In this document: in pieces, positions 1-7,138 of the stretch | Layout of the letters: each line of letters starts with the position of its first letter | Position numbering within the stretch: position 1 is the first letter of the stretch | Source: Natronorubrum texcoconense | GTDB lineage: Archaea > Halobacteriota > Halobacteria > Halobacteriales > Natrialbaceae | Direction: 5' to 3' | Assembly (NCBI RefSeq): GCF_900100335.1 | Contig: NZ_FNFE01000003.1 | Span: forward strand, 124,001 to 188,000 | DNA: 64,000 bases | Translations under genes and position numbers: made by a program | Notes under the pieces: model-generated | Seen by the model: the letters and a program-made list of their open reading frames with translations, nothing else | Databases searched by the model: none | Told to the model about the DNA's origin: nothing

Positions 1-999
1 CGTCCGGACCGGATGGTCACGAGCGTGCTGGGCCACTACCACATCACGGTGAACAACTCGCCGCTGGTGTGGGACGTTACCGTCATCACGGCCTACTTCG
101 TGCTGACGGCGACCTACCTCGCACTGACGCTTCGGTACGACATCACGCGTCTCCGCGACGATCTGCCGGGCTACTTCTCGCCCGTCTACGACGTCTTGAC
201 CCTCGGCTACACCGAGGACGAGGACGAGGTCGTCGAGCGGATGGTCTGGTGGCTCGCGCTCGCGATCATCATCATGGCCCCGCTCCTGCTTCACGGCGGT
301 GTGATTCCGTGGCTGTTCGCGGTGCTCCCCGGCATGCCGGCCTGGTTCAGCGCGGTGCAGGGACCACAGTTCCTGACGATCGCGCTGACCTCGGCCATCA
401 GCGGCGTCATCATCGTCGCCTACGCGTTCCGTCGCGCCTACGACTGGGACCACATCATGACGGACGACGTCTTCCGCGGGCTGCTCCTGTGGCTCGGCTT
501 CTTCTGTCTGCTGTTCCTCTGGCTGCAGCTCCAGCAGAACGTCGTCGGACTGTTCGCTGCACCGGTGAGCACGGCGGTCGCACAGGAAGCGACGATCACG
601 CACCCGATCTACATCACCGCGATGGTGCTCGTCTTCGCGACGCTCGTCTACATCTTCGCACAGACGATCCGACCGTCGCTGTTCACGAAGGGACGAGCGC
701 TCGTCGCCTCGTTTGCGGTGTTGTTCGCGACGCTCATCGAAAAGCTGATCTTCGTCGTCGAAGGATTCCTGCACCCCGAGTTCGAGATCTACGCGGCGAC
801 GCCCGGGGCGTACTTCCCGAGCGCCATCGAACTGCTCTCGCTGCTCGGAACGATCGGCATGGTAACGCTGATCTTCCTCGTCGTCTCGAAGGTCGTTCCG
901 GTCGTCGAACTCCACGCGGTCGAACACCTTCGCGGCGATCACGGGCACGGACACGAAGAGACGGATGAAACGGCAACCGAACCGGAGGTGAAAGCATGA
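1..999 (+). CDS. NrfD/PsrC-family membrane subunit, N-terminus outside window
   Basis: Multi-pass membrane protein with about eight or nine hydrophobic helices, a charged loop near 'GYTEDEDEVVERM' and a His- and Glu-rich cytoplasmic tail ending 'EETDETATEPEVKA'. Proteins of this type (polysulfide reductase PsrC, NrfD, alternative complex III subunits) take electrons from or give them to quinone for an iron-sulfur or molybdopterin partner. The frame is open to the first base of the window, and a full NrfD protein is usually longer, so the ATG at base 13 is probably internal. Its stop codon overlaps the start of the next gene as ATGA, so the two are co-translated. The partner subunits must lie upstream, outside the window, so substrate cannot be assigned. 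Confidence 0.75.
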   Translation, partial: RPDRMVTSVLGHYHITVNNSPLVWDVTVITAYFVLTATYLALTLRYDITRLRDDLPGYFSPVYDVLTLGYTEDEDEVVERMVWWLALAIIIMAPLLLHGGVIPWLFAVLPGMPAWFSAVQGPQFLTIALTSAISGVIIVAYAFRRAYDWDHIMTDDVFRGLLLWLGFFCLLFLWLQLQQNVVGLFAAPVSTAVAQEATITHPIYITAMVLVFATLVYIFAQTIRPSLFTKGRALVASFAVLFATLIEKLIFVVEGFLHPEFEIYAATPGAYFPSAIELLSLLGTIGMVTLIFLVVSKVVPVVELHAVEHLRGDHGHGHEETDETATEPEVKA

Positions 1000-1331
1000 G
1001 TACCATCGCCGCACTCGCCGAACCGCTCTACCACGGCTACAGCGGAACCGACGGTCTCACCGGATTCCCCAACATCGGGACCTACCTGATCTTCGGGGTT
1101 ATCCTGGTGCCGATCTACGTCATGGTCGTCTCCTGGTTCGCCGGCGAACCCCGCGACACGAAGACCGGGATGCTCGGCGTCTCCTATCTCGTCGCCATCA
1201 CGGCACAGATGTGGATCGGGATGTTCATCCTGACCGTCATCATCGGCTTCGTGTTCTACGGCGGCCTGCCGGAGCCCCTCGGCTCCCCCGGCCCCACCGG
1301 CGACATTCCGATTTTCGGGTTCCTGTTCTAA
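996..1331 (+). CDS. Small two-helix membrane protein, accessory to the NrfD subunit
   Basis: A 111-residue protein with two hydrophobic helices (about residues 28-48 and 66-88) joined by the loop 'WFAGEPRDTKTG'. It overlaps the NrfD-like gene by four bases (ATGA), which points to a subunit or assembly factor of the same respiratory complex. The downstream gene is a close paralogue that repeats the N-terminal 'LYHGY', 'TGFPN.GTY' and the loop sequence. No catalytic residues are visible and I do not recognise a named family. An 8-bp inverted repeat (1360-1367 with 1399-1406) enclosing a short T run follows the stop codon and could be a weak terminator. Confidence 0.7.
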   Translation: MSTIAALAEPLYHGYSGTDGLTGFPNIGTYLIFGVILVPIYVMVVSWFAGEPRDTKTGMLGVSYLVAITAQMWIGMFILTVIIGFVFYGGLPEPLGSPGPTGDIPIFGFLF

Positions 1332-1524
1332 CCCGATCGATCGACCCGATCTCCGCATTCTCTCGGCTCGACGTTTTTGCTGATTGGCAGCGCTACTCGC
1401 CGAGAGGCAACTCTTCGTGGTCTCACTCTCGAGCGTCCTCGCTGCTCGCGACGGTGATCACGGCCCGCCGTCATGAGGCCCATGCACAGTCAGGGGAAAC
1501 CACGACCCCAACGGCTGATCAAAC

Positions 1525-1818
1525 ATGCCTATGACACTCGTTGACATTCTGTCGGCGGTCCTCTATCACGGCTACGAGGCGAACGAGGGGTGGACCGGGT
1601 TTCCGAACGAGGGAACCTACATCATCTTCGGGATCGTCCTGCTCCCGGTCTACGTCATGGTCATCGCATGGTTCGCCGGCGAGCCGCGCGATACGAAGAC
1701 CGGACTGCTCGGCGTCACTTATCTCGTCGGCATCGCGACCAGCATGTGGGTCTCGATGCTCATCATGACGGTCTTGATCGGCATCATCTTCTACGGGCAG
1801 GCGCCCAGCCTCTCCTGA
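1525..1818 (+). CDS. Small two-helix membrane protein, paralogue of the preceding gene
   Basis: A 97-residue paralogue of the protein encoded just before it. 'LYHGY', 'TGFPN.GTYIIFG' and 'WFAGEPRDTKTG' are kept and the two membrane helices align without gaps; only the tail is shorter. The start may be this ATG or the one six bases further on. The two genes are 193 bp apart, so this copy may have its own promoter. The stop codon TGA is also the first three bases of an 87-bp palindromic repeat. The function is unknown; the pairing with an NrfD subunit suggests the two paralogues form a dimer or alternate in one membrane complex, which is inference. Confidence 0.7.
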   Translation: MPMTLVDILSAVLYHGYEANEGWTGFPNEGTYIIFGIVLLPVYVMVIAWFAGEPRDTKTGLLGVTYLVGIATSMWVSMLIMTVLIGIIFYGQAPSLS

Positions 1819-1902
1819 TACGGTTTCCTGTACCGATTTTCCGGTGGGACCGTCGGACGGGTCACGGCTCCACCGGAGACGACTTACAGCAGACAGTATG
1901 AG
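1816..1902 (+). repeat. Stop-codon palindromic repeat, copy A
   Basis: An 87-bp element starting TGATACGG and ending AGTATGAG. The ends form an imperfect inverted repeat and the middle folds into a stem with arms CCGGTGGGACCGT and ACGGCTCCACCGG. Its first three bases are the stop codon of the upstream small membrane protein gene. Two more copies of identical length occur in the window. This copy is the most diverged of the three. Confidence 0.85.
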
Positions 1903-2022
1903 GGCCGGCCTCGAGTTCGAGTTCGACATCGCGAACCGGTGGTCACCGGCGGGTTCGAACGCCGAACCATCACACGTATCCCGTTCGGCTCCCTTATGCT
2001 CGGATAACGCATACGACGTATT

Positions 2023-3114
2023 ATGAGCATTACAGAACACGAACTCCAGATCAAACTCGAGGGGATCGAGGATCCGGATATCGGCGAGGACATCGTTTCG
2101 CTCGGCCTGGTCAACGACGTACGAATCGAGAACGAGACCGCCCGGATCGACCTCGCGTTCAACGCCCCGTACGCGCCTTCCGAGATGGAACTGGGCAACC
2201 GAATTCGCGAAGTCTGCGACGAGGCGGGCCTCCAGGCGGACCTGCGCGCACACGTCGGCGAAGAACACGGCTTCGACGACGAGGTGCTGCCGCGGGTTCG
2301 AAACGTCATCGCCGTCGCCTCCGGGAAGGGTGGAGTCGGCAAGACGACGGTCGCCGCGAACATCGCGTCGGGTCTCGAGAAGCGCGGGGCGATGGTCGGC
2401 CTGCTCGACGCCGACATTCACGGGCCGAACATCCCGCGCATCCTGCCGGTCGAGAGCGAACCGGGCGTGACGCCGAGCGAGGATATCGTCCCGCCTCGTT
2501 CGGACGGCGTTCGGGTCATCAGCATGGGAATGATGACGGAACAGGAGGACGATCCGGCGATCCTGCGCGGCCCGATGGTCAACAAGTTCATGCTGAAGTT
2601 CTTAGAGGGCGTCGAGTGGGGACGGCTGGACTACCTCATCGTCGACCTCCCGCCGGGCACCGGCGACGCGACGCTGAACCTCCTGCAGTCGATGCCGGTG
2701 ACCGGTGCAGTCGTCGTCACGACGCCCCAGGAGATGGCGCTCGACGACACTCGCAAGGGGATTCAGATGTTCAACAAACACGACACGCCAGTACTGGGCG
2801 TTGTCGAGAACATGAGTTCGTTCATTTGCCCCTCCTGTGGCGACCAGCACGGCCTGTTCGGCACCGAAGGGGCGAAGACGATCGTCGACAAGTACGACGT
2901 CCCGCTGCTCGGCCAGATTCCGATCCACCCCGACTTCGGCGCGGAGGGCAGCGAGGGAGCGATCGTCAAGGACGACGAGAGCGAGGTCCAGGAGACCGTC
3001 GAAGACCTCGTCGCGGAGGTCGCCGACCGCATCGGCGAGACCAACCGCCGCACGGTCGCCGACAACGTCGAGGGCGGCCCGACGAACCAGCTCCCGACCG
3101 AACTCGAGGACTAA
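2023..3114 (+). CDS. Mrp/NBP35-type iron-sulfur carrier ATPase
   Basis: A 363-residue cytoplasmic ATPase that carries or inserts iron-sulfur clusters (Mrp/ApbC/NBP35 family). An N-terminal MIP18-like (DUF59) domain covers about residues 1-80. The ATPase domain follows with the deviant Walker A motif 'GKGGVGKTT' near residue 101, 'DADIHGPN' near 130 and 'VDLPPGTGD' near 208. The pair C269-x2-C272 ('FICPSCG') is the cluster-binding CxxC of the family. The start ATG has an AT-rich 'CCCTTATGC' box about 27 bp upstream, which suits a leaderless transcript. Length is normal. The gene is flanked on both sides by copies of the 87-bp palindromic repeat. Confidence 0.93.
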   Translation: MSITEHELQIKLEGIEDPDIGEDIVSLGLVNDVRIENETARIDLAFNAPYAPSEMELGNRIREVCDEAGLQADLRAHVGEEHGFDDEVLPRVRNVIAVASGKGGVGKTTVAANIASGLEKRGAMVGLLDADIHGPNIPRILPVESEPGVTPSEDIVPPRSDGVRVISMGMMTEQEDDPAILRGPMVNKFMLKFLEGVEWGRLDYLIVDLPPGTGDATLNLLQSMPVTGAVVVTTPQEMALDDTRKGIQMFNKHDTPVLGVVENMSSFICPSCGDQHGLFGTEGAKTIVDKYDVPLLGQIPIHPDFGAEGSEGAIVKDDESEVQETVEDLVAEVADRIGETNRRTVADNVEGGPTNQLPTELED

Positions 3115-3172
3115 CGGCTCCTATCGTATCGGTTTGAGCGGCACGGTGAATCGAGCGTCTCGAGCGAGGGTA

Positions 3173-3259
3173 CTCATACGGTTTACTGTAAGTCATTTCC
3201 GGCCCGACCGCGAGCCGTCCTGCGGTCGGGCCGATACATCGTTACAGCAATCCGTATCA
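3173..3259 (-). repeat. Stop-codon palindromic repeat, copy B
   Basis: An 87-bp copy in the opposite orientation. Read on the minus strand it starts TGATACGG, and its first TGA is the stop codon of the amphi-Trp gene. Its central stem is nearly perfect (CGGCCCGACCGC with GCGGTCGGGCCG) although the base pairs differ from those of copies A and C. It lies between two convergent genes, 58 bp beyond the stop of the Mrp gene. Confidence 0.88.
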
Positions 3260-3505
3260 GGGCTCTTCTTCGACTTCCCACTCGAGGGTTACCGTAATTT
3301 CTTCACGCGGGCCGCCGAGCATCGGCGATCGCTCCTGGACTTCGATGCCGTATTCGAGTTCCGGTGCGGGCGACAGTTTGAGCATCTTGTTCCCGACGCG
3401 GACTTCGGCAATACCGCCGCTTCGAATCTCCTGTGCGAGTTCCTGTACCAGATCCGCCGCCTCTTCCCGCGAGACGTTCTCTTCGGTGTTCGTTTTCTCA
3501 CCCAT
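3257..3505 (-). CDS. amphi-Trp domain protein
   Basis: A short acidic protein of 82 residues starting 'MGEKTNTEENVSREEAAD'. The pattern of an N-terminal helix, 'GGIAEVRVGNKMLKLSP' and an amphipathic C-terminal strand ending 'TVTLEWEVEEEP' fits the amphi-Trp family, small archaeal and bacterial proteins of unknown function. I chose the inner ATG because a clear TATA-like box lies 26 bp upstream; a longer reading frame adds 18 residues with no family signal. The stop TGA is shared with palindromic repeat copy B. Confidence 0.75.
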   Translation of the reverse strand: MGEKTNTEENVSREEAADLVQELAQEIRSGGIAEVRVGNKMLKLSPAPELEYGIEVQERSPMLGGPREEITVTLEWEVEEEP

Positions 3506-3527
3506 GGCAAAACGACCACCGAACGAA

Positions 3528-3535
3528 CATAAATA
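3528..3535 (-). promoter_or_regulatory. TATA box of the amphi-Trp gene
   Basis: TATTTATG on the minus strand, centred 26 bp before the ATG. That is the spacing expected of a leaderless haloarchaeal gene, and it decides the start codon. Confidence 0.6.
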
Positions 3536-3650
3536 GGTTGGCCGGGAATCGGCAGGCACGACTTTGGTGACGGCCGTTTGCGGCCAGAGCTACCAGATTT
3601 CGAGACGAAGTCGAATCGACGGGAGCGAGCGAAGCGACGGTGTCGGCGAC

Positions 3651-4784
3651 TCAGGATACCGTCGGTGGCTCCGAGCCGTCATCGAGCAGCGATCGAACGT
3701 ACTTCGTGACGTGGTCGTCGATCCGGCGCTTGTAGCCGGCCTGCCGGGCGAGGCGGTCGAGTTCGCGAGCGACGAGACTGCCGTACTGGACGGCCTTCTT
3801 CTCGCGGATGGCGACCGCTTCGGGGAGGTACTCCGCGGCGACGTGCCGAAGCGCACGTTTGCGCTCGGTCTCGTCGGCCAGCAGCTCGTCGGGCAGTCGA
3901 AGCGCGGCGTCGACGACGGCGTCGTGGAGGAGGGGAGCGACCGGCTCGAGCCCCCTCGCTTCGATCGCGTGGACGTCGCGCGGAAGCTGCTCGGAGAGCG
4001 TCGCGATCTGTTCGCGGACGGCACCACGAGTCGTCTCGGCTGCGACGCGGTGGTCGAGACGGACGACCTTCTCGTAGCCGCCGAACAGTTCGTCCGCGCC
4101 CTGGCCCACCGCCAGCGCGTCGAAGCCGTCGGCGGCGACGCGCTCGCTCACGAGCGAGAGCGGGAGGGCGATCTGGACGTCCATCGCGTTCGTGCGGCCG
4201 ATCGCGCGGGCGAGGTCGGGCACCGCTTGCTCGAGATCCGCTGGCGTTAGCTCGACGACGGTCAACTCCCGCCCCATCGCCTCGGCGGCCGTCTGCGCGG
4301 CCTCGACGTCGTGACTGTCGGGGAAGCCGACGACGTACAACGGCGCGTCGAGTAGTTCCGCGACCAGCGCCGAGTCGACGCCGCCGGAGAAGGCGACGGC
4401 GATGTCGGGGTCGGCCTCGAGCGCGTCGTCGGCCGCGGTCCGGATCGCCGTGGCGAGTCGCTCGAGTGCGGCGTCGTGGTCCGTCTCCGGGTCGGGGTCG
4501 GGGAGCGTCCAGCGACGTTCGGGTTCGGCGTCGGGGGTCGTCAGGTCGAGTGTGGTCCCCGCGGGGAGGAGTGTCGGGTGCTCGAGGGCCGTCGGTTCGA
4601 ACGCCCAGTCGGCGGCTGGTGTGCGGTGATCACTCTCGCGGTCGACGTACACGGGCACGCGGCCGAGCACGTCGCGGACGAGCGTGCCGTCGAGTTCGCC
4701 GGCGAAACCGGTCGTTCCCGGCAACGGGTCGCCGCGCTCGAGGGCACCGCGAACGATATCGGGGTCGGCACCGCGGAGCGTCAC
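3651..4784 (-). CDS. Asparagine-synthase-like protein lacking the glutaminase cysteine
   Basis: About 377 residues. The C-terminal two thirds are an asparagine-synthase-type ATP pyrophosphatase with the PP-loop 'SGGVDSALV', followed by 'GQGADELFGGY' and 'REKKAVQYGS', all typical of AsnB. The N-terminal part keeps weak resemblance to the end of a class II glutamine amidotransferase domain ('LGRVPVYVD', 'LPAGTTLDL') but has no N-terminal catalytic cysteine, so it probably uses ammonia or another amide donor, or amidates a different substrate. I chose a GTG that overlaps the stop of the PHP gene as GTGA; an ATG 75 bp further out lies inside that gene. The two genes are translationally coupled. 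Confidence 0.78.
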   Translation of the reverse strand: MTLRGADPDIVRGALERGDPLPGTTGFAGELDGTLVRDVLGRVPVYVDRESDHRTPAADWAFEPTALEHPTLLPAGTTLDLTTPDAEPERRWTLPDPDPETDHDAALERLATAIRTAADDALEADPDIAVAFSGGVDSALVAELLDAPLYVVGFPDSHDVEAAQTAAEAMGRELTVVELTPADLEQAVPDLARAIGRTNAMDVQIALPLSLVSERVAADGFDALAVGQGADELFGGYEKVVRLDHRVAAETTRGAVREQIATLSEQLPRDVHAIEARGLEPVAPLLHDAVVDAALRLPDELLADETERKRALRHVAAEYLPEAVAIREKKAVQYGSLVARELDRLARQAGYKRRIDDHVTKYVRSLLDDGSEPPTVS

Positions 4785-5467
4785 TGGAAGAGCCCCAGCA
4801 CGCCGTTTCGCACGCGGCGGGTGACACCCCCTGCGGCCTGTCGGAAGCTGATGTGCCACGGCGTTCGTTTCCCTTCGACGGTGGTTCGGCCCTCGCGGAT
4901 CGCTTCGAGGATGGCGTCGGCGGAGCGGTCGTCCGCCTCGACGCGGGTGACGGCCTGGCCGACCATCTCACTGATGTGAGCGTCGCTGCCGGCCGTCATC
5001 GGCAGGCCGTGGGACTCGGCGAACCGTTCGGCCTGCCGGTTCGCGCGGCCGGTGAGCAGCCGCGAGTTGTAGACTTCGATCGCGTCGCCCTCGGCGAGTT
5101 GGTCTCGAGAGATGCGGGCCATCACCCCGTGGCGCGACTCCTGGAAGGGGTGAGGGATCACCGCGAGTCCGCCCTGTTCCCAGATCGCCTCGAGCGTCGA
5201 CTCGTAGGAGAGGCCCGGCGGGACGGCGTCCTCGAGCCCGAAACCGAGGATGTGGCCGGCTTTGCTCGAGATCTCCATGGCGGGGATGCCGATCAGTCCG
5301 TACTCGGGGGCGCGTTCGGCGGCCTCGAGGCTCGCGTCGATCTCGTCGTGGTCGGTGACGGCGATCGCGTCCAGACCGACGGCCTGGGCCTGTTCGAGGA
5401 TCAACTCGACCGAGTCTCGGCCGTCGTAGGAAAGCGCGGAGTGAGCGTGGAGTTCAACCGACAGCAC
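4781..5467 (-). CDS. PHP-domain phosphoesterase
   Basis: A metal-dependent PHP-superfamily protein of about 228 residues. The metal-binding motifs are visible in order: 'ELHAHSALSYDG', 'TDHDEIDAS', 'IPHPFQESRHG' and 'GSDAHI'. Stand-alone PHP proteins act on phosphate esters such as nucleoside or histidinol phosphates; the substrate here cannot be read. The GTG start (VLSVELHAH) is preceded by a T-rich GTTTTTGAT box about 28 bp upstream. A longer frame begins with 13 residues that do not look like PHP sequence. It is the first gene of a pair with the asparagine-synthase-like gene. Confidence 0.82.
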   Translation of the reverse strand: MLSVELHAHSALSYDGRDSVELILEQAQAVGLDAIAVTDHDEIDASLEAAERAPEYGLIGIPAMEISSKAGHILGFGLEDAVPPGLSYESTLEAIWEQGGLAVIPHPFQESRHGVMARISRDQLAEGDAIEVYNSRLLTGRANRQAERFAESHGLPMTAGSDAHISEMVGQAVTRVEADDRSADAILEAIREGRTTVEGKRTPWHISFRQAAGGVTRRVRNGVLGLFQ

Positions 5468-5557
5468 GGGTATGTGCCCCGGTTCGGGTGGAGCGATCAA
5501 AAACACCTCGATACGTGATACGCACGTGAGAATCAGCGGCGTTCGCGCCGAGATCGC

Positions 5558-6004
5558 CTACTCGTCGGTGTCGAGTTCGACCATCTCGAGCGACCGATCG
5601 AGGTGACAGACCTCGTGTGGCGGGTCGCCGAGGATGTCGCGAATGCGGTACTCCTCGTCGAATTCGACGGCATCCGGTTCGCAGTACTCGTGGCTCGGAC
5701 ACTCGACGTAGGGGCAGGGGCCGGAGAGACTCGCCTTGCTGCCGGCGAACGCCCCCTTCGAGGGAATGTTCGCGCGCACGGAGACGGGTTCGACCTCGAC
5801 GGCGCGGACCCCGCCGTCGTGCATCGCGCACTCGAGGGTCTGGGCGTTCTCCCGGACGGACGTGATCCGGTACTTGGTATCGGGTTGGAGGTTGAGACAC
5901 TGACTGCGATAGGGACAGCCAGCGCAGGCGTCGGCCTCGCCGTGGTAGACGAACTCGGTTCCCGGGTCGGCGAGCCGAGTTCCGACGAGCGTAACGGTCG
6001 ACAT
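5558..6004 (-). CDS. UPF0179 family cysteine-rich protein
   Basis: A 148-residue protein with conserved cysteine clusters: 'CAGCPYRSQC' near residue 25, then a later group 'GPCPYVECPSHEYC'. This arrangement is that of archaeal UPF0179, a family of unknown function whose cysteines probably bind a metal or an iron-sulfur cluster. The start 'MSTVTLVGTRLADPG' matches the family start; an upstream in-frame ATG would add 12 basic residues. It stands alone, with a gap of about 90 bp on each side. Confidence 0.82.
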   Translation of the reverse strand: MSTVTLVGTRLADPGTEFVYHGEADACAGCPYRSQCLNLQPDTKYRITSVRENAQTLECAMHDGGVRAVEVEPVSVRANIPSKGAFAGSKASLSGPCPYVECPSHEYCEPDAVEFDEEYRIRDILGDPPHEVCHLDRSLEMVELDTDE

Positions 6005-6095
6005 AGCGGTCCCTACTTCGCGACGCCGGTTAAGACTCACGTGTCGACTCGTCGACCAACGGATCGCCGGTCGTCGCGTTCGTTGCGATAGCCTG

Positions 6096-6548
6096 TTACG
6101 CGGATTCCGTCTCGGAATCGCCGTCTCCGACCGCGCCGGTCAGTTCGTCCAATCGATCGAAGTACGTCTCGCGGGGGACCTGGTAGAGGCCCCGGTAGTC
6201 GACCTCGCCGACGTCGAACGCGTCGGCGAGTTCGAGCGCGCGCTCGAGGGCCTCGGCCCGCGTTTCAAACCGTTCGTTGTCGGCGGAGACGTCGGGCTCG
6301 AGATAGAGGGTCACGTACCAGTCGTTGGTCGGACGGCTGGTCGGATTGGTTCCGGGGCGACGGGTGCGTTTTCCGTGGGTCAGGTACAGTGTGGGAAGAC
6401 AGGCTGCCGGAAAGTCGTCGCCGTTGAAGACGTCTGGTCGGTACGCGAGCACGAGGCGGCCGTCGTCGCCCTGACTCCAGACGGTCCAGGCGTCGGGGAG
6501 CGACGAGAGCGGCGGTTCGGGATCCCCGCCGGTCTCCGAGTTCGTCAT
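6096..6548 (-). CDS. Conserved haloarchaeal protein of unknown function
   Basis: A 150-residue soluble acidic protein. The middle part 'WTVWSQGDDGRLVLAYRPD' and 'DWYVTLYLEPDVS' looks like a compact beta-rich domain, followed by the helix 'FETRAEALERALELADAF' and an acidic tail. I recall a haloarchaeal DUF5820-type protein of this build but cannot confirm it. There is no signal peptide and no membrane segment. It faces away from the PrkA operon, separated by a long gene-free stretch. Confidence 0.65.
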   Translation of the reverse strand: MTNSETGGDPEPPLSSLPDAWTVWSQGDDGRLVLAYRPDVFNGDDFPAACLPTLYLTHGKRTRRPGTNPTSRPTNDWYVTLYLEPDVSADNERFETRAEALERALELADAFDVGEVDYRGLYQVPRETYFDRLDELTGAVGDGDSETESA

Positions 6549-7138
6549 GCGCGGCGGTAGGTCGGCCGGTCCTAAAGCCTCGTCGTCGCGGGGACTCGAG
6601 GTGAGGCGTGTTGTGTGCCCACACGCCGAGCGCGCACGAGCGAAACCGGCCGCTGCAGGCCCGCAACTTATGCCATCGATCGACCAAGATGTGGTGTGGT
6701 AGCGTGGGCCAATATATAATCCACGACCTTGGTGTGTGGAACAATATCCTGGTAAATATCTTTTGGGGCTAAAGCTAAGTACCTGGATTACTCACTCATT
6801 AAATACTATCGGTATCCGTTCGCCGGACCGATCCACTCCGCGCCCGTCCCCGGCGCGCCGTTGCTCGAGCCTCTGAGGAGGTCGTCGCGCAACGTGAGTG
6901 GTGATCGATCACACATGGCACGACAGACCGCCGCCCGCCGCAGTTCGGTTCGTTTCGAGAGCGAGTTACTCCCGGAGCCTGCCGACTGCCGTGACGATGT
7001 GTGGTCGATGGTGACACGGCTCGACGGATCCCGACGGCTCGACCGCGACGAGAGTGGTGGTCGAACGACGTCCGCTCCGACCACTCCGCGTGATCACGGA
7101 CGATGCAAACGGGGGAGATCGCAACTGGCAATGATACC
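6549..7138 (+). other. Gene-free region and probable long leader of the PrkA operon
   Basis: No convincing gene. The AT-rich part near 6705-6815 holds several TATA-like boxes (AATATATAAT at 6711-6720, further A/T runs near 6750 and 6800). The remaining 300 or more bases up to the PrkA start are GC-rich, with an inverted repeat GAGTGGT/ACCACTC at 7052-7058 and 7080-7086. If transcription begins at the AT-rich boxes, the leader would be several hundred bases, unusually long for a haloarchaeon. No RNA family was recognised. Confidence 0.5.

Noticed and set aside
1945..1970. GGTTCGAAC sequence with flanking complementary bases that looks like a tRNA T-arm
   Set aside because: No acceptor, D or anticodon arms can be folded around it. 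The same holds for GGTTCGAACC in the 45-kb tandem repeats.
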